64,000 nt of DNA. Origin: Saprospiraceae bacterium. GTDB lineage: Bacteria; Bacteroidota; Bacteroidia; Chitinophagales; Saprospiraceae. The notes below the pieces were generated by a model. The model had not been told where the DNA came from. It did no database searches and was given only the letters and a program-made list of their open reading frames with translations. The stretch is taken from positions 62,001 to 126,000 of the forward strand of contig JAHDGU010000001.1 of NCBI GenBank assembly GCA_020627535.1, read 5' to 3'. Positions 35,326-44,195 of this stretch are shown here, in pieces. Both the position numbers and the translations under genes were made by a program. The stretch's first letter is position 1, and each line of letters begins with the position of its first letter.

Positions 35326-36813
35326 ATGGGACTTATTGATCGACAGGCTACCAAAAGAACTCTCGTGAACTATGCGGGCGTCCTTATCGGTGGTATTGGG
35401 ATGCTTTCTGTTTATAGTAACTACAAAGAGTTTTACGGACTTTATCAGTTCTTGATATCTCTGGGTACTGTGATAGGCTCATTTGTGTTTGTAGGTGCTA
35501 CAAACATCCCTGTCAGATTCTTCCCTGAATGGAATTCTGCGAAAGGAGATGCGCCTGGACTCTTTAAGTTCACTGTGCACTACAGTCTTTTTTTTGGGAT
35601 TCTTATGTCGTGTTTATTGCTATCGGTGTTTTTTATATTTTCGGAATATCTAGCGCCATCGGGAACAGATGAGTTGTTTGAACGCTATTGGATGTGGTCG
35701 ATACTCGTTGGTTTTTTGCTCGGTGCACGCCGAATTCTCTCTTATTATGTCTCAGTGTTCAAACGCGTTGTAGTGCCGGCAATAGTATCGAACCTTTGGA
35801 GTAAAATTGTGGCTTTACTGCTTGTGCTCTTGGTTGGTTTGGGCGTTCTGAGCACTGATCAATTTGTGTTATTCATCATAGTAAGTCTTGCTTTGAGTTC
35901 CGTCATGTTGTTGATCTATCTCAGGCATTTGGGTCGGCTTGATTGGAGTGGTTACTCTTGGTACGTTGGCCGCACAAAGTTTAAGGAGATACTCACCTAT
36001 AGTGCATATGGTTTTCTCGCTTCTGTAGGAGCAGAGCTGGTCCTCAAGCTAGATAGCATTATGATCAGTCGTCTTATTGATCTTAAATCAAATGGTGTTT
36101 ATAGCATCCTAGTCTTTATAGTTTGTATTTCTGAAATTCCGCTACTGAGCATCCATGCGATTTTGAATCCATTCATATCTGAGAGCATGGCAGCTAGGGA
36201 CTACCAGAGAGTAAATTCTTTGTACAAATCCTATTCATCGTTGCTACTTGTTGTTGGCTTGATGATTTTCGGTTGTATTCTTTTGTCCATCGAGGATTTC
36301 GTTCATTTTCTTCCAAAAAGTTCTGAGTTTACTCATGTATTTGGTATAACTCTTTTTATTGGATTGTCCAAAATGGTGAATATGGCGACAAGCGTTAATA
36401 CACAAATTATTTTACATTCAGAGTACTATAGGTTCAACCTGTATATCACCTTGGTGCTAGGTTTTCTTAATATTCTTTTGAACTACTTCTTTATCAGCTC
36501 CTATGGGATCCTGGGTGCTGCGATGGCAACTTTTTCTGCAATGCTGCTATACAATGGTGCCAAAGTAGCGTACCTATACTATCGGTATACCATGTTGCCC
36601 TTTTCCTGGAGGTCTGTAGTTATTATTTCTTTGGCATTGATGATATATTTTGTGGTCACACTTATTCCAGGTACAGGTGAGCCGCTTATCAATATTGTGG
36701 TTAAATCAGTTCTGTATTTAGCCCTTTTTATAGGTGTTATCTATCATTTTCGGATTGATGCTAAGTTCGTATCCTATGTTGATTCAGCGCTAAAGACCGT
36801 ACTTCGAAGGTAA
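35326..36813 (+). CDS. Oligosaccharide flippase (Wzx-like), copy 1
   Basis: A 495-residue membrane protein with about twelve to fourteen hydrophobic segments, beginning MGLIDRQATKRT. Length and topology fit the MOP/PST flippase superfamily, whose members move undecaprenyl-linked repeat units across the inner membrane. I use the ATG at 35326, not the frame start at 35245 that overlaps the SGNH gene. It is clearly paralogous to the flippase at 38157: both start MG-I-RQ and share the AGVL segment and the FFPE motif. Very AT-rich (17 G+C of 60 bases at 35581-35640). Confidence 0.85.
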   Translation: MGLIDRQATKRTLVNYAGVLIGGIGMLSVYSNYKEFYGLYQFLISLGTVIGSFVFVGATNIPVRFFPEWNSAKGDAPGLFKFTVHYSLFFGILMSCLLLSVFFIFSEYLAPSGTDELFERYWMWSILVGFLLGARRILSYYVSVFKRVVVPAIVSNLWSKIVALLLVLLVGLGVLSTDQFVLFIIVSLALSSVMLLIYLRHLGRLDWSGYSWYVGRTKFKEILTYSAYGFLASVGAELVLKLDSIMISRLIDLKSNGVYSILVFIVCISEIPLLSIHAILNPFISESMAARDYQRVNSLYKSYSSLLLVVGLMIFGCILLSIEDFVHFLPKSSEFTHVFGITLFIGLSKMVNMATSVNTQIILHSEYYRFNLYITLVLGFLNILLNYFFISSYGILGAAMATFSAMLLYNGAKVAYLYYRYTMLPFSWRSVVIISLALMIYFVVTLIPGTGEPLINIVVKSVLYLALFIGVIYHFRIDAKFVSYVDSALKTVLRR

Positions 36814-36826
36814 ATTGCATTGATCT

Positions 36827-36854
36827 GTGTTGCTAGGTGAGTGTTGTTAGGTAA
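36827..36854 (+). repeat. Tandem 14-bp imperfect repeat at the dehydrogenase promoter
   Basis: Two adjacent copies, GTGTTGCTAGGTGA and GTGTTGTTAGGTAA, agree at 12 of 14 bases. The second copy runs into the -7 box (36852-36859). It could be an operator, or a slippage product. Confidence 0.45.
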
Positions 36855-36859
36855 GTTTG
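36852..36859 (+). promoter_or_regulatory. -7 box TAAGTTTG 4 nt before a GTG start
   Basis: TAAGTTTG, then CAAA, then GTG at 36864. This is an exact consensus match at leaderless distance, overlapping the end of a tandem 14-bp repeat. Confidence 0.55.
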
Positions 36860-36863
36860 CAAA

Positions 36864-38126
36864 GTGAAAATTGCACTAGTCGGCCTAGGATACGTTGGAT
36901 TGCCAATAGCTTTGGAATTTGCTGGCATCTTTGATGTCATTGGTTTTGATATAGATCAGCGCAAGATTGATATAGCTTCTATGGGCCGAGATCCCAATGA
37001 TGAGTTGGATCCTGGTGCTTTTGTTGACAAGAATATCACATTTACGAGTGATGAGCGGCTGCTTAAATCTTGCACCATCTACGTCATAGCCGTCCCTACA
37101 CCAGTTACTAGGTTCAAAGTACCAGATCTCAGGCCGCTCCAGTCTGCAAGCAAGACTGTGGCCAAGTACTTAAAGAAGGGAGACCTCGTTATCTACGAAT
37201 CAACTGTCTACCCAGGCTGTACTGAAGAAGATTGTGTTCCGATCCTAGAAGATCTTTCAGGGCTTAAGCTCAATGAGGACTTCAAGGTGGGCTACTCACC
37301 AGAGCGTATCAATCCTGGTGATAAGGTGCATACTTTGACCAATACAGTCAAAGTCGTATCAGGCTCTGATGAAGCCGCACTCGAGCAAGTAGCGAACCTG
37401 TACGAGAGTATCATCACCGCTGGAGTGCATAGAGCACCGTCCATCAAGGTGGCGGAGGCAAGTAAGATCATCGAGAATACACAGCGTGACGTCAATATAG
37501 CATTGATGAATGAGCTGTCGATCATCTTTGATCGTGCGGGGATCAATACGGCTGATGTCTTGGCGGCAGCAGGCACAAAGTGGAACTTTCTGAAGTTTTA
37601 TCCTGGATTGGTTGGAGGACATTGTATAGGCGTAGATCCATACTATTTGACCCACAAGGCCATTGAGCTGGGCTACTCTCCTGAAATGATCCTTACTGGA
37701 AGGAAGATCAATGATAATCTAAGCAAGCACGTCGCCAAGAAGGCCGTGAACCTCATATCAGAGCAGTCAGTACCAGTCCATGATGCACGAGTGCTAGTAC
37801 TTGGCATCACCTTTAAGGAAAATGTTAGCGATATTAGAAACTCAAAGGTGGTGGACGTTGTCAAGGAGCTGCAATCTTTTGGGATTTCAGTGGACATCAT
37901 GGACCCTCACGCTGCTTCATCAGATCTAGAAGCAAGCTATGGATTGAGCCTTGTCTCAGAGCCCAGAGCGCCTTACGATTGTATCATTCTTGCTGTCAAG
38001 CACGATGAATACCTCTCTTTTGATGAAGACTACTTTAAGTCACTCAGTCGAGGTAAAGGCGCTCTCATTGACATCAAGAGCCAATTCACTACACAGATTC
38101 ATGACATGCTATACTGGAGCTTGTAG
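36864..38126 (+). CDS. UDP-sugar 6-dehydrogenase (WbpA/TviB type)
   Basis: The 420-residue protein oxidises the C6 of a UDP-HexNAc to the uronic acid, using two NAD+ per turn. It has the Rossmann start IALVGLGYVGLP, the central YSPERINPGD segment with the helix EASKIIENTQRDVNIA, and the catalytic-cysteine motif GGHCIGVDPYYLTH (cysteine near residue 254). Details such as ERINPGD and GGHCIGVDPYYL favour UDP-GlcNAc/GalNAc dehydrogenases of the TviB/WbpA branch over UDP-glucose dehydrogenase. It starts at GTG and lies between the two paralogous flippases, with base composition closer to the rest of the chromosome than the preceding genes. Confidence 0.9.
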   Translation: MKIALVGLGYVGLPIALEFAGIFDVIGFDIDQRKIDIASMGRDPNDELDPGAFVDKNITFTSDERLLKSCTIYVIAVPTPVTRFKVPDLRPLQSASKTVAKYLKKGDLVIYESTVYPGCTEEDCVPILEDLSGLKLNEDFKVGYSPERINPGDKVHTLTNTVKVVSGSDEAALEQVANLYESIITAGVHRAPSIKVAEASKIIENTQRDVNIALMNELSIIFDRAGINTADVLAAAGTKWNFLKFYPGLVGGHCIGVDPYYLTHKAIELGYSPEMILTGRKINDNLSKHVAKKAVNLISEQSVPVHDARVLVLGITFKENVSDIRNSKVVDVVKELQSFGISVDIMDPHAASSDLEASYGLSLVSEPRAPYDCIILAVKHDEYLSFDEDYFKSLSRGKGALIDIKSQFTTQIHDMLYWSL

Positions 38127-38156
38127 ATGAAGTCGATCGTTGACTAGCACATCAGT

Positions 38157-39668
38157 ATGGGGATCATCGTACGTCAATCAGCCAAGTCTAGCATCATCCT
38201 ATTGGCTGGGGTCCTCGTAGGAGCTGTCAGTACGCTATTCATATACCCATTGTCGCTTGCATTTTATGGGAAGCTCAGATTTATTTTGAGTACTACTTCC
38301 TTGATGCTTCCTTTCTTAAATTTAGGACTCGGGGCAGTCGCCATAAAGTTTTTCCCAGAATTCAGGACTAGTGATTCCAAAACCAATCATGGCTTTTTAG
38401 GCTTTCTTTTTCTAGTGCAGCTGGTGGGATTGATTCTGATTTCTGCGCTCCTTTGGCTCTTTTCGACGGAGCTATTCACGGCTGTTTGGCTTCTCAAGCT
38501 TGATCCTGATGTGTTCTTTGACCACAAGTATCAGATCTATGCCCTGATCGTCTTGACTTGCTTTATTTCTATCATGAATGGCTATTTGGCCAGTCATAAT
38601 AGAATCGTGGTGCCAACGCTATTCACGACATTGAGCAATAAGATTTTCATTCCTTGTCTGGTGCTTCTCTATGTCGCTTTGGGTTCTGGTCAGGAATGGT
38701 TGACTTGGCTGCTGGTAGGCTTTAAGTTTGTTGTGGCGCTAGGTCTTCTGGTCTATTTGTGGTCTCTTCGGGTGCTCTTTCTGAAGATTGACTGGTCTTT
38801 CCTTACCAGATCAAGGAAGAAAGCCATTCTGGACTATGCAGGGATTGGCATCATTGGATCTATAGGTGGTCTTATTGTATTTAGGATTGACACTGTCATG
38901 ATAGCCGCTATGACCTCTGATTTTGTGAAGACGGGTATATATAGCATCGCGCTGTTTATAGCTGGGATTATGACCATTCCATCTACTTCTGTCTTGCGTC
39001 TATTGGGTGTGAGGGTTGCTGAGCACTTTCAGCAAGATGAGTATGCGAAGATTGCTGTTGTGTACAAGAGAGCTTCCTTAGTTCTTATGACCCTAGGCCT
39101 CGTTATTTTTCTTCCGATATACTTCAACCTGGAAGACCTCTTTGGATTCTTGCCAAAGACAGAAGAGCTTAAAACTGGTATATCGGTAGTGCTCTATCTC
39201 GGCGTGGCCCGTCTGATCCACATGACGACAGCGCTGAATGGTCAGATTATATCTTACAGTGCCTACTACCGATGGAATTTGCTTTTCGTTCTTCTGGTAG
39301 GTCTACTCACTGTAATTTTCAACCTTTGGTTGATACCAAAGTACGGTATCAACGGAGCTGCGATCGCTTCCCTTCTCTCTCTTTCATTCTTGAACATTCT
39401 GAAGAGTTTATTTATCTGGTTTGTCTTCAAGATGCAGCCTTTTCAGATAGAGACTGCCTACATTCTCGGGCTCGCAGGTCTGAGCACATTGGTGTTGCAG
39501 ATTCCCTTGTCCCTTGGGCCGGTGGTCAACATCATCTTGAGGTGCGGTGTGATAGCTGCAACTTTTGTATTGCCACTCTATTATTGGAAACTTTCCCCAG
39601 ATTTCAATTATATCGTAGACATTGGACTCAAGAGGATTAAGACACAGAAGAACTCTGAATCGCATTAA
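38157..39668 (+). CDS. Oligosaccharide flippase (Wzx-like), copy 2
   Basis: A 503-residue polytopic membrane protein, paralogous to the flippase at 35326. It begins MGIIVRQSAKSSIILLAGVL, shares the FFPE motif and ends with a similar C-terminal half containing LWLIPKYGINGAAIASL. It probably flips a lipid-linked glycan. It starts 30 bp after the dehydrogenase stop, so both are probably on one transcript. Its last 4 bp overlap the convergent PLP decarboxylase gene. Confidence 0.85.
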   Translation: MGIIVRQSAKSSIILLAGVLVGAVSTLFIYPLSLAFYGKLRFILSTTSLMLPFLNLGLGAVAIKFFPEFRTSDSKTNHGFLGFLFLVQLVGLILISALLWLFSTELFTAVWLLKLDPDVFFDHKYQIYALIVLTCFISIMNGYLASHNRIVVPTLFTTLSNKIFIPCLVLLYVALGSGQEWLTWLLVGFKFVVALGLLVYLWSLRVLFLKIDWSFLTRSRKKAILDYAGIGIIGSIGGLIVFRIDTVMIAAMTSDFVKTGIYSIALFIAGIMTIPSTSVLRLLGVRVAEHFQQDEYAKIAVVYKRASLVLMTLGLVIFLPIYFNLEDLFGFLPKTEELKTGISVVLYLGVARLIHMTTALNGQIISYSAYYRWNLLFVLLVGLLTVIFNLWLIPKYGINGAAIASLLSLSFLNILKSLFIWFVFKMQPFQIETAYILGLAGLSTLVLQIPLSLGPVVNIILRCGVIAATFVLPLYYWKLSPDFNYIVDIGLKRIKTQKNSESH

Positions 39669-40939
39669 GACCAAAAGCTGACGATATCTTCTAGCGTCTC
39701 CTTTTCCTTGCCGATCTGAAGCACTTTATTGCGCTGTGAGTAGACAATTACTTTAGGCATTCTGCGGCTACAGTGCTTAGACCATGTAGACAAGCTATTG
39801 GCCCCAGTATTTCTAATGATGACTCCATCACCGCGCTGATATTTTGGCAAGAACACATCCTTTTGCAATACATCTCCAGCAAAACAGAGTGGTCCTGCAA
39901 GATCATACTTTTCTGTGTCCTGGCGAGATTTCATCTTGCCTTGCGGATTTACAAGTGAATAGGCGTGCTTTTGAGCCGTCGATTGGTATACTTCTCTCAT
40001 GAAGCCGTCAGCTCCGATTTGCAGGATGAGTGTATGATACCCTTCATTTTGGCGAAAGCCAGCAACGCGGCTCCAAGTCCAGCCAGCATGTGCGTAAGTC
40101 CAGCGTCCAAATTCGGTGATGATTCTTGCTCCTTCTATCAATGATCGGCAGTTCTCCTCGATAGCCTTAGAATATCGCTCCAAGACAGGAGCCTGAGAAT
40201 CGTCAAGTCGAACGGATGCGCCTCCACCAATATCAAAGTACTCCAAGGGCTTCAGAGAGTTAGACTTGCGCAATTCGTTGATACTGGCAAATAGCTCAGC
40301 TACTTTCTTTAAGACGACGACGTTTCTCTCGATGCCATCGATGTCAGACCCAGCATGTATGTGCAATCCGACGATGTCAGGGCGGTGGCCGCAGTATCTT
40401 ACAATCTCATCATATCTGGTAATTGCCTCACCAAATTTGCTTCGAGCGGCCCCAACATCAAAGATCTCAGGAGCGCCAGAGTTCATCATCGGCAAGATTC
40501 TAAGACCCAAGTTCAACCCATGTCCAACTGGAAACAGGTCTAGCTCTTCAAGAGAATTGGCGTTGACATATGCACCTGGGAAGTTCTGTATGCAGTACTC
40601 GATCTCATCTTTGGTCTTAGCGGGACTATCCCATACCATGTTTTCGCTCGGGAATCCGGCCTTCCGAGCGATGACGAGTTCTTCCAAGCTGGCAGCCTCA
40701 GCACCAAATCCTTGACTTGCGATGTGCTTGAGCGTGCAGAGAAGAGGATGTGTTTTGATGGGAATCGCATGCAAACTTCCGACAGGAAATACCTCCCGCA
40801 AGTGATGGAGGCGCTGGTCGAGTATGTCAAGATCTACAAAGAAGATGCACTGATCGTCCTCCGAGAGATGGCCGAGCTCTTGAGACTTGTGTAGAGCCCA
40901 TTCGATGGTCGAATCGCTAGTGAGTAGAAGAGACGGCAT
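39665..40939 (-). CDS. Fold-type III PLP decarboxylase (diaminopimelate/ornithine type)
   Basis: The 424-residue protein has the alanine-racemase-like barrel of the diaminopimelate decarboxylase family. The lysine that binds PLP is in HAIPIKTHPLL (about residue 63), GLHIHAGSD and FDIGGGAS follow, the phosphate-binding glycine-rich element precedes ITEFGRW, and the C-terminal domain has GPLCFAGDVL at the place of the family's CxxxD signature. It should decarboxylate an amino acid or a carrier-linked substrate. It is the second gene of a pair: its start overlaps the upstream fold-type I PLP gene by 23 bp. It is not the housekeeping lysA, since no lys or dap genes are nearby. Confidence 0.75.
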   Translation of the reverse strand: MPSLLLTSDSTIEWALHKSQELGHLSEDDQCIFFVDLDILDQRLHHLREVFPVGSLHAIPIKTHPLLCTLKHIASQGFGAEAASLEELVIARKAGFPSENMVWDSPAKTKDEIEYCIQNFPGAYVNANSLEELDLFPVGHGLNLGLRILPMMNSGAPEIFDVGAARSKFGEAITRYDEIVRYCGHRPDIVGLHIHAGSDIDGIERNVVVLKKVAELFASINELRKSNSLKPLEYFDIGGGASVRLDDSQAPVLERYSKAIEENCRSLIEGARIITEFGRWTYAHAGWTWSRVAGFRQNEGYHTLILQIGADGFMREVYQSTAQKHAYSLVNPQGKMKSRQDTEKYDLAGPLCFAGDVLQKDVFLPKYQRGDGVIIRNTGANSLSTWSKHCSRRMPKVIVYSQRNKVLQIGKEKETLEDIVSFWS

Positions 40940-42320
40940 CAGGCACCAGTTTGTTAATCAAAAAGATGAGGTGCCTGTCATTGTGAAAATCAATACCAGT
41001 CTTGAGAAGCCGCCTGACATTATAGCTTCCTAGAGCGATTCGCAAAAATGCCTTGTCGCCATATATCACGGGTTGACCGATAAATACTCGAGCAAATTTC
41101 TTGAATCCTTGATGCCTAGAGGTAACCACAAGCTTGAATAGCTCTTTCATCTCCTCAGGTGTCAGATATCTCTCATCGTATTTGGCTCTGAAGGAGATGA
41201 TACTATCATTCGTCTGATCTTGATTTGGCATCAATTCAAGATTATCCTTTGCATTAATCTCTGAAGTACACAGCTCAAACCAATCGCGTATCAATCCTCC
41301 TGTATCCTCATGAGGCAATCTGTCAAACTCTCGCATCTCGTGAAGGGCACAGACCCATCGCATTGCAAGACCTCGATTTTCAAATGGCTGAAATCGGCTG
41401 CGCAGTTGAGGCAGACTGGGCGGTATATCATTTTGGCTGAAAAGCCGCTGATAGGGTGCGAAGTCAATGTCTTTTACAGACTCGAGCTTTCGAGATAGCG
41501 CTTTGGGGACCAGAAGCGCCCCGCAGAATGGAGGCGATTGATAAAACTTGCTTCCCGTAATCATGACCGCACATCCCTTGTCAAGAAGGTCATTGATTAA
41601 GATCTTACGATTTCTGAATTGACAGAGATCGACGACCCAGAGGATGTCTTTCTTGGTATCCGTCACGACCTTGATATCATTCTCGATGCCGGATTTACTG
41701 CCCACGACGAGATAGCCGATCATGGCACGGTCATCGATGTCCTTGACGTATCTAGAGATCGCAGTACGATGGTCATTGATCTCGCCATTTTCTGCTCTTG
41801 CTGGGAAGCTCTTGGTCTCAATGATCCCACTGTCAAACAGCTGCCCTTCTTCTTGCACCGACTCACCAAATTGATTTTGGGACATGAAATATTGGCCCTT
41901 GGCTGCCTTGATGGTGCCACTTCCCAGCTCTTCCGGACAACTCACTAGACTAAGAATCTCCTTGTCAGGATGAAGCAATTGAGAAAACAAAATAGGGTAG
42001 TAGGTCAGATCACTGCCACTGGGCGCGAGAAAGACGTCAAACCGGTCCTCTCCAGGGAAGTTGAGCAACTTCTTGAGACCAATCCTGATCATTCGGTAGA
42101 GCTGATGGATTTCACGCTCCATCGCTTCATGCAAGATCGCCTCCGTCTCCTCGTTCAGCGCGCTGCACGTGCAAGAGCCACGATTGAGCAAACCTTGATA
42201 ATCTGCAGGATTGACGAAGTACTTATTGGTCCCAAGTTCACTGAGTATCTCTATCCGCTTATCTCCTCCCTGTGTGATCAAACTCTCCAGATCCACAGCT
42301 GATTTTGGCTCTTCTATCAT
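40917..42320 (-). CDS. Fold-type I PLP-dependent enzyme, unknown reaction
   Basis: A 467-residue protein resembling class V aminotransferases. Visible features are APSGSDLTYYP (about 98-108), a glycine-rich EELGSGTIKAAKG near 132-144, VVDLCQFR with a candidate cofactor aspartate at about 233, and ITGSKFYQSPPFCG (about 257-270), whose lysine should bind PLP. I recognise no named family. The ATG at 42320 has a GAGGA sequence upstream; a longer frame begins at a TTG (42353). The 23-bp overlap with the following decarboxylase implies that the two enzymes act in one pathway, perhaps making an unusual amine or amino acid for the neighbouring glycan. Confidence 0.7.
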   Translation of the reverse strand: MIEEPKSAVDLESLITQGGDKRIEILSELGTNKYFVNPADYQGLLNRGSCTCSALNEETEAILHEAMEREIHQLYRMIRIGLKKLLNFPGEDRFDVFLAPSGSDLTYYPILFSQLLHPDKEILSLVSCPEELGSGTIKAAKGQYFMSQNQFGESVQEEGQLFDSGIIETKSFPARAENGEINDHRTAISRYVKDIDDRAMIGYLVVGSKSGIENDIKVVTDTKKDILWVVDLCQFRNRKILINDLLDKGCAVMITGSKFYQSPPFCGALLVPKALSRKLESVKDIDFAPYQRLFSQNDIPPSLPQLRSRFQPFENRGLAMRWVCALHEMREFDRLPHEDTGGLIRDWFELCTSEINAKDNLELMPNQDQTNDSIISFRAKYDERYLTPEEMKELFKLVVTSRHQGFKKFARVFIGQPVIYGDKAFLRIALGSYNVRRLLKTGIDFHNDRHLIFLINKLVPDAVSSTH

Positions 42321-42477
42321 AATCGCTTTGTTCCTCGCCGGCAAATTAAGCAATCTTGCTCATTCACACATGCAAAGGTAATTCACGGCGGTCTGAGGAG
42401 CCTTTCGGCAAAATGTGCTGTTGAGCTCAGATTTCTTCTGATCTCTTGGTTTGCTTGTCTTTTCTGACCTTTACGGC

Positions 42478-43257
42478 ATGAAGTACAGTAGTATCATCCT
42501 TTCTAGACAAGAAGCTTGGTTACGCATTATTATCAATCGCCCCAAGGCCCTCAATGCACTCAATAAGGCAGTATTTGATGATCTTGATCAGGCGATCGCA
42601 GAGATTGAAAGCGATTCATCGATAAGAGCTGTCAGCATAGAAGGCTCTGGCGACAAGGCCTTTGCGGCTGGTGCAGACATCACGGAGTTTCAGAGCCTCG
42701 ATGAGGAGTCCACTGTAGCGCTTTCGCGCAAAGGGCAGAGAATCATGCAGAGACTGCAGGATTTGAGAGTACCTGTTTTTGCTCTGATCAAAGGATACGC
42801 ACTCGGTGGAGGTCTTGAACTTGCATTGGCTTGTCACTGCCGTGTGGCGAATGTTTCGGCCAAATTTGGACTTCCAGAAATCAACCTTGGCCTGATGCCC
42901 GGCTATGGTGGTACCGTGCGCATGAGCAATCTGATCGGAACGACCAAGGCGATGTACCATACTCTCACGGGAGACATGCTAGACGCTGAAGCGGCCCATC
43001 ACGCTGGCCTTATCGCCAAGGTTATACCCGATGAAGACTTTGAGGAGCAGACAGCCAAGATGATGAGAAAGTTGGCCGCAAAAGCACCCATAGCAGCTTC
43101 AGCAATTATTCAAGCTCTTAAGCCTGGTTACACAGCGTCAGAAGACGCAATGGCTTACGAGTCCAAGGAATTTGGCAGACTCATGATGACACAAGACGCT
43201 CAAGAAGGTGCCAGTGCATTTGTCGAAAAAAGAAAACCAATCTTCACGGGGAATTAG
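42478..43257 (+). CDS. Enoyl-CoA hydratase/isomerase family protein
   Basis: A 259-residue crotonase. FAAGADITEF (about 61-70) and KGYALGGGLELALACH supply the two oxyanion-hole peptide groups. The glutamates expected in active hydratases are present as LELALACH (Glu near 111) and PEINLGLMPGYGGT (Glu near 131). It probably hydrates short trans-2-enoyl-CoA in fatty-acid degradation or butyrate-type metabolism. The ATG at 42478 is preferred because residues before it in the longer frame do not resemble the family. It is divergent from the PLP pair. Confidence 0.9.
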   Translation: MKYSSIILSRQEAWLRIIINRPKALNALNKAVFDDLDQAIAEIESDSSIRAVSIEGSGDKAFAAGADITEFQSLDEESTVALSRKGQRIMQRLQDLRVPVFALIKGYALGGGLELALACHCRVANVSAKFGLPEINLGLMPGYGGTVRMSNLIGTTKAMYHTLTGDMLDAEAAHHAGLIAKVIPDEDFEEQTAKMMRKLAAKAPIAASAIIQALKPGYTASEDAMAYESKEFGRLMMTQDAQEGASAFVEKRKPIFTGN

Positions 43258-43563
43258 GCTATTTCACAGCTCTTTTAGTCAAAAGTTCGCACTATTGGTT
43301 TATCGGATGATCTGGCGCAATGCGTTCTGCTTTTCAAGCGAGTTCCCGAGCTAAGCAAGGAGGGTATAGACCACTCCTTCTTGTGCTTCTCGAGGGCGCA
43401 CCAGCACCAGATCATGCAGATTAACTCTCTACGGAGCAAGCTGAGACAGAGACGAGCTCAGCAAGCAAAGGAGCCACGAGACGCCATAAGTCAGCATTCT
43501 CAAATGGCAACCGAAGACGCCAAGAAAATCGATCGCTCAATCGATCACCCACTTTGTGGCCCA
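43258..43563. other. 306-bp gap between convergent genes
   Basis: This is the only convergent gene pair in the window with a real gap. I find no tRNA, clear terminator or convincing open frame; a frame at 43381-43776 mostly lies antisense to the START-like gene. A weak CTTTT/AAAAG stem (about 43275) and a repeated ATCGAT around 43529-43545 are the only structures noticed. Confidence 0.4.
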
Positions 43564-43947
43564 CTACCCACCAGTAGCGATCCTGAGCCGAGCGATCTGA
43601 CTATCCCAGACTTGTTTTTGGTCTTCAATCTCATCTTCATCGCAGAAGTCTGTGATCTCACAGATGGTTTCTTCGGTGACTTCAGACTTGTAGAAGCGAA
43701 ATTCCCAGTACTCTTCATCTCCTTCTGCCTCTTCCCAGACAAATCGAAGACGTTCTTCCTCGATGTCATGAATTAATGTGGCTTTCTCCTCGTATCCTTC
43801 CCATGAGAATGTGTACAGATCATCATTTTCGACATCCACGCCATCGCAGTACCATCTGATAAGGCACTCAGGTGCAGTGATGAATTTATATAGTATAGCA
43901 GGAGAAGCCCTGAAGATATATTCTAGTTCAAATGAAACTCTTTTCAT
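43564..43947 (-). CDS. START-like domain protein
   Basis: A 127-residue protein of the SRPBCC helix-grip fold. The N-terminal strand FELEYIFRASPAILYKFIT and the following CLIRWYCDGVDV segment resemble small START-like proteins that are conserved in Bacteroidota. The middle is strongly acidic. No ligand is known. It lies immediately upstream of and divergent from rpoD, separated by 248 bp, an arrangement I believe recurs in the phylum. The name describes the fold only. Confidence 0.75.
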   Translation of the reverse strand: MKRVSFELEYIFRASPAILYKFITAPECLIRWYCDGVDVENDDLYTFSWEGYEEKATLIHDIEEERLRFVWEEAEGDEEYWEFRFYKSEVTEETICEITDFCDEDEIEDQKQVWDSQIARLRIATGG

Positions 43948-44195
43948 AATTGCGCATCAATACCGGCTTGTTGTTCAGCCTCAAGCCTATATTACGATTT
44001 TTTCTTTAACCAAAAGCTTATTTTGGAAATTTCGGCAAATGTGGCTTTTTTTTTCAACACATTGTATGAATTTCTTTCATACGTAATCTTCAGACTACCT
44101 GCCTCGTGTCATTTAGACACAATGTTTACTTTTATGTCACCCATCAGGGCGATAATCAATCAAGTTAACAATCGAGCGAGGAATTTTAGGGGTAG

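Noticed and set aside
43381-43776. A 131-codon frame on the plus strand near the START-like gene.
   Set aside because: Over half is antisense to the START-like gene, whose composition and motif are far more convincing. The remainder has no family signal.
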